Source of the DNA: DATIRA01 sp964553405
GTDB taxonomy: Bacteria > Pseudomonadota > Gammaproteobacteria > Steroidobacterales > Steroidobacteraceae
Reading direction: 5' to 3'
Length of the DNA: 27,985 nucleotides
NCBI GenBank assembly: GCA_964553405.1
Contig: CAZKLS010000025.1
Span: 1 to 27,985, forward strand
Both the position numbers and the translations under genes were made by a program. The notes under the pieces were generated by a model. That model was not told where the DNA came from. It ran no database searches and saw only the letters and a list, made by a program, of their open reading frames with translations. Of this stretch, positions 22,455 to 27,985 are shown one piece after another (position 1 is the stretch's first letter; each line of letters opens with the position of its first letter).

Positions 22455-23279
22455 TCAGGCGGCCAGCCCGTAGACGCGCGAGGCGTTGCCCGACAGGAAC
22501 GCCTCGCGCGTCGGTTCGTCCAGACCCAGCGCCTCCAGGCCTTCCAGCGCCTTGCGCGGCGCGATCATCGGCCAGTTGCTGCCGAACATCACCTTGCCGC
22601 GTCCGTGCGCCTTCAGGTAGGCAACGAGTTCCGCCGGATAACGCCTGGCCGTGTACGCCGACGTGTCGATGTAGACGTTCGGATGCTTCGTCGCGACCGC
22701 GATCATCTCGACGGTCCACGGGTAGCCGATGTGGCCGCAGACGATCACGAGTTCCGGAAAGTCGATGGCCAGCTGGTCGATGTAGGGAATCGGACGTCCG
22801 ACCTCCGAGGGCATCAGCGGACCGGTGTGACCCACCTGCGTGCAATAGGGAACGCCGAGCTCGCAGCACTCGCTCAGGACCGGGTAGAAGCGACGATCGG
22901 TCGGCGGCAGCTCCCACAGCCAGGGCAGCACCCGCAGTCCCTTGAAGCCCAGCTCCCGCACGCAGCGGCGCAGCTCACGGACCGCTGACCTCGGACGCGA
23001 GATGTCCACCGAGCCGATGCCGACCAACCGATCCGGTGCCTCCCGGACGAATCCGGCCACCTCGTCGTTCGAGATCAACTCGCCTCGCGGGCCCACCCAG
23101 GCACAGATCAGGCTGCGGCTCACTCCACCCTCGTCCATCGCCTGCAGCGTCCGCCCGACCGGCCAGTCCGAGGCGACCAGGCCGCCGTCCGCCCGCGCCC
23201 AGCGGCGCAGCGACTCGAACATCGGGTGCGACAGGTGGCGCTCGGTCGGATGCTGCGCCCAGGCATCGATGATCATCAT
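22455..23279 (-). CDS. Amidohydrolase (Amidohydro_2/ACMSD-like) fold protein with missing metal ligands
   Basis: This is a 274-residue TIM-barrel protein of the amidohydrolase 2 group, related in layout to aminocarboxymuconate-semialdehyde decarboxylase. The first strand usually ends in HxH. Here the start reads MMIIDAWAQHP, placing Trp7 and Gln9 at those places. The later metal Asp of the GSDxP motif is Asn235 (MFGSNWP). His151 (VGHTGP) and His183 (GHIGYPW) are kept. So the usual metal centre is probably absent or altered, and the protein may be a decarboxylase/hydrolase variant or a non-catalytic member. It follows the exonuclease gene by 30 nt on the same strand, with GGAG 10 nt before the ATG. 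Confidence 0.85.
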   Translation of the reverse strand: MMIIDAWAQHPTERHLSHPMFESLRRWARADGGLVASDWPVGRTLQAMDEGGVSRSLICAWVGPRGELISNDEVAGFVREAPDRLVGIGSVDISRPRSAVRELRRCVRELGFKGLRVLPWLWELPPTDRRFYPVLSECCELGVPYCTQVGHTGPLMPSEVGRPIPYIDQLAIDFPELVIVCGHIGYPWTVEMIAVATKHPNVYIDTSAYTARRYPAELVAYLKAHGRGKVMFGSNWPMIAPRKALEGLEALGLDEPTREAFLSGNASRVYGLAA

Positions 23280-23309
23280 GGTATCGATCTCCGAAGAAGT
23301 TCCGCGTTG

Positions 23310-24005
23310 TCAGACCGGCGCGAGCACGCTCCCCAGGTGCAGGCTCCCGCCGGCGGCCAGTTCCTCGGCCTGGGCCAGGAACAGCTCCGCCGCCGCCAGC
23401 GCATCGCCGAGCGCATCGTGTATCGCATGCGGCGGCAGCCCGTAGTGTTCGCGCAGCGCATCGAGGCGAAGCTCGCCCCGGGCAGGCTCGCGGCCGCGCA
23501 GGACGAAGCACTGCCTGGCGAGTTGCAGCGTATCGACGGCGGGAACCAGCATGCCCACGCCGAAGCAGCGCCGGCAGGCGGCGTCCAGGAAACCGAGTTC
23601 GGTCGGCGTGTAGTGCGCGACCAGGACCCGTCCGGCCAATGCCTCCAGCAACTCGGCGAGCACCGACTCGAGCGACTCGCCACCCGCGGCCTCGTCGTCG
23701 GTGATGGCGTGGATCACCGCGCTGCGCTCCGGCATCGCCCGCGAAGGGCGGACCAGCCGCCGGCGCGCGGTCCCCAGCTGTATCACGGCGCCGTGCAGCT
23801 CCACCCAGCCGGCGCTGACGATCTCATCCGACTGCGCGTCACGACCGGTCGTCTCGAGGTCGACCGCGACGTAGTCCACGTCCCGCCAGTTGCTGCCCGA
23901 CGACGGCAGGGGCGCCTGGTACAGCCGGCGCAGCGGTCCCTCCGGAGCCCGCCGCGCCCGGCGCCGGCGTCGAAACTCGAGCGGCAGCAGCGTCCGCAGG
24001 ATCAC
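23310..24005 (-). CDS. DEDDh 3'-5' exonuclease, DNA polymerase III epsilon-like
   Basis: This is a 231-residue exonuclease of the DnaQ superfamily. Exo I is VAVDLETTG (Asp49, Glu51). Exo II is VAHYTPTELGFLD, in which Glu136 replaces the usual Asp of HNxxFD. Exo III is HAIHDALGDA (His196, Asp201). The N-terminal 30 residues are rich in Arg and precede the nuclease fold. The GTG start at 24005 overlaps the stop of the cNMP/CBS/DUF294 gene (GTGA), giving tight coupling; the frame continues further upstream only inside that gene. This gene pair recurs in gammaproteobacteria, often near acetate metabolism genes. It is unlikely to be the replicative DnaQ because it sits away from rnhA and has the Exo II change. 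Nucleic acid substrate unknown. Confidence 0.9.
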   Translation of the reverse strand: MILRTLLPLEFRRRRRARRAPEGPLRRLYQAPLPSSGSNWRDVDYVAVDLETTGRDAQSDEIVSAGWVELHGAVIQLGTARRRLVRPSRAMPERSAVIHAITDDEAAGGESLESVLAELLEALAGRVLVAHYTPTELGFLDAACRRCFGVGMLVPAVDTLQLARQCFVLRGREPARGELRLDALREHYGLPPHAIHDALGDALAAAELFLAQAEELAAGGSLHLGSVLAPV

Positions 24006-25864
24006 AGCGGCAGGCGATCGCCATGCGCGCTGCGAATCGCATCGTGCATGCGCGCTATCGCGGTGAAAGCGTCCTTCAGGTGCCGGCGCTCGATCGGCGT
24101 CAGCGCGTCCGGCGCGACGTAATTGTCGATCGGCTCGTTGCGACGCAGCTGGCCCACCTGGTGCCGTGCCCGAAGCGTCCAGAGGAACTCGAACGCAGCC
24201 TGCAGGCCTTCGGCACCCTCCTCGCTGAGGCAGCCGGTGCCTGCCGCGTTCGCGAGCCGCTGCAGCGTTCCCACCGCCGCGGCGCCGGCCCGCAACGCGA
24301 ACACCCTGGCCATGTCGACGATCGGCAGCAGCCCGTGCATCTTCAGGTCCACGGTCCCCTCGTGCTCCCCGGATCGCACCAGCACGAAGCCGCGAAAGAA
24401 GCCGAGCGGTGGCCGGTTCGCGAGCGCGTGCGCCGCCATGTAGGCGAGGAAGACCTCCTCTTGCGGACAGCGCGGCAGCACGTCGGCCATCAGCCGCCGG
24501 CGCAGCGAGTCGTCGCCCCAGACGCCGCGCATGTCGAAGAAGTTCGCAGCCAGCGTCGCGGCCTTGTGGTCCGTGTGCTCGAGCCACTGCGAGAAACAGC
24601 CCCGCCACGATTCGAGCGGCTGGCGCCAGCGCGGATTCGACGCCATCACCTCGCCCGGGCAGTTCGCATAGCCGCAGGCGTCGAGCCCGTCGTTGACGAA
24701 GCCCGCCAGCGACTCGTAGTACCCGGCGTGCCGCTGCGGATCGTAGCGATCGTCAAGGATCATCGAGTTGTCCTGGTCCGAGTGCAGCGTCAGCTCGCTG
24801 CGACCCTGGCTGCCGGTCGCAATCCAGACGAACGGGACGGGTGGCTCGCCGAGCCGCCCGATCGCCAGCTCGATCAGCCGGCGCGTCAGCGCATCGGCCA
24901 CCGTCGTGACGGCCTGCCCCAGCTGCGTCGCGGTCGCGTGCGCCGCCACCAGCTGCAACTGCAGCTCGCGCGTCTGCGCGGAGGCTTCCTTCAACTCGTC
25001 CACCGAGCGCAAGCGCCCGATGCGGTCCGCCAGGTAAAGGGGGTTCGAGCTCTGCGCCCGGAGCAGGTCCTGGGTCGAGACCAGGCCCGCCAGCCGTCCC
25101 TCGTCGACGACCGGCAGATGATGGACCCGCAGGCGGCTCATCGCGAGCAGCGCCTCGAACGCCGAGGCGGAGCCGGATATCGTGTGTGGATCCGGCGTCA
25201 TCACCTCCTCTAGCCGCGTGGCCGGATCGCGTGCCCGGGCGACGCAACGGGAACGCAGGTCCCGGTCGGTGAGAATCCCGGCGAGACGCCCGGCCTCGAC
25301 GACCAGCAGCGAGGAGACGCGCTCGCGAGTCATCAGTTCCGCGGCCTCGCCGATCGTCGCGTCGGGCCGCGCGGTGACCGGGTCCCTGGCGACGAGGTCG
25401 CCCACCGTCAGCCGCATCAGGTTTCCGCCGACCAGCGGCGCGACGTGCACCGCATCGCGCGCGCGCATCAGGCGCTCGTTCAGCGAGCGCTCGAAGTCTG
25501 CATCGAACTCGGGATTGGCACGGCGCAGCTGCGCGAGCGACCTGGCCGGCAGCACGTAGACCAGCGAGTCCTCGACGACGCGGCTGTCGGCCGGACGGTT
25601 CTCCCCTTCGACCACCGCGTCGAAGCTGTCGCCCTCGGCCAGCTTTCCGTGCAGCACACCGGTTTCGTCGCGCAACTCGACCGCGCCCTTGCGCAGCATC
25701 AGCAGGCCCGGCGTCTCGTCGTCCTGCGGCGGAAAGCGGCTGCCGCGCCTCAGGTAGCGCACCGAGAACAGGCGAGGAAGCTCGTCCAGCACCTGCTTCG
25801 GAAGCGACGCGAACGGCGGATGCCGGGCCAGGAAGTCGCGAATGTCACGTAGCTCGCTGACCAT
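24002..25864 (-). CDS. cNMP-binding, CBS-pair and DUF294 nucleotidyltransferase-like signalling protein
   Basis: This 620-residue protein has three modules. Residues about 10-125 form a cyclic-nucleotide-binding-like beta barrel (FSVRYLRRGSRFP, LLMLRKGAVEL). Residues about 150-285 hold two CBS motifs (MTRERVSSLLVVEAGRLAGI, MSRLRVHHLPVVDEGRLAGL). From about 300 comes a GlnD-like nucleotidyltransferase domain with GSQGRSELTLHSDQD, where Gly351, Ser352, Asp363 and Asp365 form the catalytic pattern, followed by the DUF294 C-terminal domain. The NTase site looks intact. Such proteins are presumed nucleotide-sensing regulators acting with the linked exonuclease; the target is unknown. GAGGAA lies before the ATG, and TAGCAT (25893-25898, minus strand) may be the -10. 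Confidence 0.92.
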   Translation of the reverse strand: MVSELRDIRDFLARHPPFASLPKQVLDELPRLFSVRYLRRGSRFPPQDDETPGLLMLRKGAVELRDETGVLHGKLAEGDSFDAVVEGENRPADSRVVEDSLVYVLPARSLAQLRRANPEFDADFERSLNERLMRARDAVHVAPLVGGNLMRLTVGDLVARDPVTARPDATIGEAAELMTRERVSSLLVVEAGRLAGILTDRDLRSRCVARARDPATRLEEVMTPDPHTISGSASAFEALLAMSRLRVHHLPVVDEGRLAGLVSTQDLLRAQSSNPLYLADRIGRLRSVDELKEASAQTRELQLQLVAAHATATQLGQAVTTVADALTRRLIELAIGRLGEPPVPFVWIATGSQGRSELTLHSDQDNSMILDDRYDPQRHAGYYESLAGFVNDGLDACGYANCPGEVMASNPRWRQPLESWRGCFSQWLEHTDHKAATLAANFFDMRGVWGDDSLRRRLMADVLPRCPQEEVFLAYMAAHALANRPPLGFFRGFVLVRSGEHEGTVDLKMHGLLPIVDMARVFALRAGAAAVGTLQRLANAAGTGCLSEEGAEGLQAAFEFLWTLRARHQVGQLRRNEPIDNYVAPDALTPIERRHLKDAFTAIARMHDAIRSAHGDRLPL

Positions 25865-25939
25865 GCGGGTGTTCCTCGTGCCGACGGGATGCTACCACCG
25901 CCGCGGCCGGCGGCCGTGCGGGCACGGTCCGGCTCCGGC

Positions 25940-26248
25940 TCAGCCCGGCGCCGCCTTCAGCAGCCGCGATTCAACCTCGTAGCAGGACCCGTCGCGGGCC
26001 ACGAGGTTCACCTCCCACAGCTCCTCGTCCGGAATCATCGTGCGCTCGTGACCCGGCAGCTCGCGCTCGTCGTCCACCTGCAGGCCCCAGACCCGGACGC
26101 TGCGGATTCCCCTGACCGGGATCCTGTCGGGATCGAACAGCGCGCGGAAATCGGGCGAGACGTCCTCGCTGGCCCAGATTGCGTAGCCACAGTCCCGGAT
26201 TGCCGCCACCGGCGCCGGCATCGCCCCGGACCTTCCCTGCTCGCTCAT
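25940..26248 (-). CDS. Hypothetical 102-residue protein
   Basis: I do not recognise a family. The ATG at 26248 follows a purine-rich Shine-Dalgarno-like run (AAAGGGGGG), and codon use matches neighbouring genes. The protein is acidic to neutral, with no signal peptide or membrane segment. It contains CGYAIWASEDVSPDF, then RGIRSVRVWGLQVDD and a C-terminal block DEELWEVNLVARDG with CYEVESRLL, which looks like two or three beta strands and a helix. Two Cys (20, 89) are present. It is 75 nt upstream of the cNMP/CBS/DUF294 gene on the same strand and may be cotranscribed. It diverges from a secreted-protein gene. Confidence 0.7.
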   Translation of the reverse strand: MSEQGRSGAMPAPVAAIRDCGYAIWASEDVSPDFRALFDPDRIPVRGIRSVRVWGLQVDDERELPGHERTMIPDEELWEVNLVARDGSCYEVESRLLKAAPG

Positions 26249-26332
26249 ATCCGACCCCCCTTTCGCCTGGACTGAACAGATCGAAGCTAGTCCGACCTCC
26301 GCTGCCGCGCATCCGCATGAACCGAAAGCGCG

Positions 26333-26338
26333 TAAGCT
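26333..26338 (+). promoter_or_regulatory. -10-like TAAGCT, 6 nt before the ATG of the small secreted protein
   Basis: TAAGCT is followed by GCAGGC and the ATG at 26345. There is no -35 match and no usable Shine-Dalgarno sequence. The spacing repeats that seen before the LysR-type, PrsW-type and large acyl-CoA dehydrogenase genes. Confidence 0.42.
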
Positions 26339-26344
26339 GCAGGC

Positions 26345-26722
26345 ATGAACGTCGGACCTGCGCGCGCAGCGCTGCTGGCCATGCTGCTGGCGGGCCTCGC
26401 GTTGCCGGCTCGCGCGGCTGGAGACGGGCCCATGGACCCACTGGTGGAAGAAGCCGTAGCGGATCTCGCCGACCGCCTGTCGCTCGAGCGCGCGGCGATC
26501 GAGGTGCTGGGATTCGAGCAGGTCACCTGGCCGGATGCCAGCCTCGGCTGTCCGCAGCCTGGCATGCAGTATCGCCAGGTGCCGGTGGACGGTTACCGGA
26601 TCCTGCTCAAGGCGCAGGGACGGGAATACGCGTATCACGGGGACGGCCGGCGCGGTCCCTTCTACTGCCCGGTGCCGGCCGCGCCGGCCGGCGCTGCGGC
26701 TGATCCCCGCGCGGATACCTGA
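26345..26722 (+). CDS. Small secreted protein of unknown function
   Basis: This is a 125-residue protein with a clear signal peptide (AALLAMLLAGLALPARAAG, likely cut near residue 25), leaving about 100 mature residues. The conserved-looking core is VTWPDASLGCPQPGMQYRQV followed by VDGYRILL and GREYAYHGD. I have the impression of similar WPDASLGCP proteins in other bacteria but cannot name a family. Cys69 and Cys108 are the only mature cysteines and could form a disulphide in the periplasm. A Pro/Ala-rich tail ends the protein. It is a single-gene unit, divergent from the 102-residue gene and convergent with the subtilase gene. Function unknown. Confidence 0.8.
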   Translation: MNVGPARAALLAMLLAGLALPARAAGDGPMDPLVEEAVADLADRLSLERAAIEVLGFEQVTWPDASLGCPQPGMQYRQVPVDGYRILLKAQGREYAYHGDGRRGPFYCPVPAAPAGAAADPRADT

Positions 26723-26735
26723 GCGGCATCGGAGC

Positions 26736-26767
26736 GAAAAAGGGGGTGCTCCTTGCGGAGCACCCCC
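26736..26767 (-). terminator. Rho-independent terminator of the subtilase gene
   Basis: GGGGGTGCTCC (26742-26752) pairs perfectly with GGAGCACCCCC (26757-26767) around a four-base loop, an 11-bp stem. On the minus strand the stem is followed by TTTTT (26741-26737), so it terminates leftward transcription about 34 nt after the protease stop codon. On the plus strand no T run follows, so it is a poorer terminator for the secreted-protein gene. Confidence 0.88.
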
Positions 26768-26800
26768 ATCGTCAGGTGACGAGTCTTTCTCGAAACCGAG

Positions 26801-27985
26801 CTAGCGGTTGTCGACTTCCACCAGCGTCAGGCCCATCAGGCCTGCGTCGCCGGTATGGGACACGGCCCCGAGGTGCCATTGCCCAGCAGTCGCACCGGCC
26901 CAGCTGAGATCGATCGGCTCGATCGAGCCGATCGTCGCCGAGGTCGGTGCCGAGTCGATACTCAGGTTGCCGCCCGGCGTCGCCGAGATCACCCAGCTGT
27001 ACATGTCGTAGTTCGCCGACGGCCCGGCGGTGTCCCAGCCGTGGACGTAGACGCTCCAGGTGCCGTCCATCGGCAACAGGATGTCCACCAGCTCGTTCGT
27101 CCCGCCCTGGGTGCTGGAGGCAACCTGATCGCCGTTCGGGTCAAAGACGAAGATGTCGATATCCACGCCCGCAGCCGTCGATTCCGGCGGCATCGCCACG
27201 CGGAACAGCGCCGCACCGGACAGGTTGAACTGGTGCAGGTTTGAGTAGCCGTCGGCCGGATCGAAGTTCTGGTCCGGATCCTGCACGACGTTGTCGGACG
27301 TCACGATAGCCGGTTCGAGGCCGTGCGCGGCGGCCGAGTAGCTTCCGGTGTAACCGAACGCCACGTCGAAGCTCGCCGAGCCGCTCTCACCGCTGCCGGT
27401 GACCAGCGACGGCGCGCCGAACATCGCGGCCTTGACCGCGATCGGGCTGCGCACCTGGTAATGGCCGGTCTTGTCGGCCCAGGTAAGCGAACCGAAGAAC
27501 CACTGCCCCGCCGGGGCACCCTGGTTCGTGATCGTGACCTCGTAGGTCGCCGACTGACCGGGCTTCAGGCGCAGCATCGACGGCGACACGGTGACGTCGA
27601 ATCCCGCCGGCGCATCGACGGACACCATGTAGTCCCGCCAGCCGCTGTCGCTGGCCACGCTGGTGACGGTTCGCGTCACCGTCTGCGCACCGGCCAGCTC
27701 GGCTACGCCGATCGAAGGCAGGTTCAGGTCGCTCGGATCGGAGGGAACGCCGATCGACTCGAGGAACGCACAGCTGCCCGGCGTGAACACGCCGAGGTCC
27801 GCGCCGCAGGTGAACGCCGCGTACTCGAACAGCCCGGCGTCATAGGCGAGGCCTGGCTGGAACATCGAGCCCTTGTGGGGAAAACCGCCCGGCCGCATGT
27901 GGCCCGCGCCGAAATCGAACGGGTCTGCCGGCGTCACGCCGTCTTCCTTCATCACGTCCTGGTAGGCCGTGGTCATCAGCGCGGA
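26801..27985 (-). CDS. Secreted subtilisin-family (S8) serine protease, C-terminal part (partial at right edge)
   Basis: The frame is open through the right edge (SALMTTAYQDVM), so 394 C-terminal residues are seen and the Asp/His/Ser catalytic core is outside. SALMTTA followed by DPFDFGAGHMRPGGFPHKGSMFQPGLAYD is the typical end of the catalytic domain in large, plant-subtilase-like S8 proteases. An fn3-like domain follows (TVTRTVTSVASDSGWRDYMVSVDAPAGFDVTVSPSMLRLKPGQ). The C-terminal region (about 200-394) is Asp/Gly/Ser-rich and resembles a pre-peptidase C-terminal or jelly-roll module (DIDIFVFDPNGDQVASST, DGTWSVYVHGWDT). It is very acidic, and such modules usually bind calcium or are removed on secretion. 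A strong terminator follows. Confidence 0.9.
   Translation of the reverse strand, partial: SALMTTAYQDVMKEDGVTPADPFDFGAGHMRPGGFPHKGSMFQPGLAYDAGLFEYAAFTCGADLGVFTPGSCAFLESIGVPSDPSDLNLPSIGVAELAGAQTVTRTVTSVASDSGWRDYMVSVDAPAGFDVTVSPSMLRLKPGQSATYEVTITNQGAPAGQWFFGSLTWADKTGHYQVRSPIAVKAAMFGAPSLVTGSGESGSASFDVAFGYTGSYSAAAHGLEPAIVTSDNVVQDPDQNFDPADGYSNLHQFNLSGAALFRVAMPPESTAAGVDIDIFVFDPNGDQVASSTQGGTNELVDILLPMDGTWSVYVHGWDTAGPSANYDMYSWVISATPGGNLSIDSAPTSATIGSIEPIDLSWAGATAGQWHLGAVSHTGDAGLMGLTLVEVDNR
26911..26934. repeat. Perfect 24-bp palindrome inside the subtilase gene
   Basis: The half site CGATCGGCTCGA is followed immediately by its exact reverse complement. It contains three GATC sites and two CGATCG sites and encodes the protein stretch IGSIEPID. 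It could form a 10-bp hairpin with a GATC loop. No function is known to me; it may be chance in codons rich in GAT and ATC. Confidence 0.8.

Noticed and set aside
25914..25927. CCGTGC-GG-GCACGG hairpin between the 102-residue gene and the cNMP/CBS/DUF294 gene
   Set aside because: Only a 6-bp stem with a two-base loop and no T tract; likely chance in GC-rich DNA.

Overview
The window is very GC-rich chromosomal DNA with dense gene packing, short spacers and almost no non-coding sequence. Two features point to a gammaproteobacterium: the order SRP RNA, dnaX, ybaB, recR, and the pairing of a cyclic-nucleotide/CBS/DUF294 protein with a DEDDh exonuclease. Wax ester/triacylglycerol synthases next to acyl-CoA enzymes would suit a lipid-storing or lipid- and steroid-degrading lineage such as Nevskiales or Steroidobacterales. 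That lineage guess is inference from gene content and base composition only.

Bases 1-6849 are mostly housekeeping. They hold the C-terminal two thirds of phosphoenolpyruvate synthase (ppsA, cut by the left edge) and, converging on it, recR, ybaB and dnaX. The 4.5S SRP RNA gene lies upstream with its own promoter. Then come queF (queuosine biosynthesis) and an exported M3B oligopeptidase.

Bases 6979-17710 form a lipid island. It has an alpha/beta hydrolase, two divergent WS/DGAT-type acyltransferases, and a five-gene minus-strand operon: a DmdC-type acyl-CoA dehydrogenase, an SDR, an aminoglycoside-phosphotransferase-like kinase, an ACAD10/11-type acyl-CoA dehydrogenase and a second SDR. A divergent LysR-type regulator sits at the operon head. 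The kinase plus ACAD10/11-type dehydrogenase plus SDR set resembles the 4-hydroxyacyl-CoA phosphorylation/dephosphorylation route known from the Pseudomonas putida levulinate operon (LvaA/LvaC/LvaD) and from mammalian ACAD10/11. I read this operon as a candidate hydroxyacyl-CoA catabolic module next to storage-lipid genes. Both acyltransferases and the regulator end in histone H1-like Lys/Arg/Ala-rich tails.

Bases 17712-22441 (plus strand) encode an M64 metallopeptidase coupled to the regulator, an MgtC/DUF4010 membrane protein, a PrsW-type intramembrane protease and a secreted CHRD-domain protein. Bases 22455-26248 (minus strand) hold a probable unit of a small unknown protein, the cNMP/CBS/DUF294 protein, an exonuclease and an amidohydrolase-fold protein lacking several expected metal ligands. 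The right end has a small secreted protein and the C-terminal part of a secreted subtilisin-family protease with a clear terminator; its N-terminal part is beyond the window.

One regulatory theme recurs. Four genes that head transcription units carry a -10-like hexamer (TANNNT) exactly 6 nt before the ATG and no Shine-Dalgarno sequence, which predicts leaderless mRNAs. No tRNA, rRNA, CRISPR array, insertion sequence or prophage gene was recognised.
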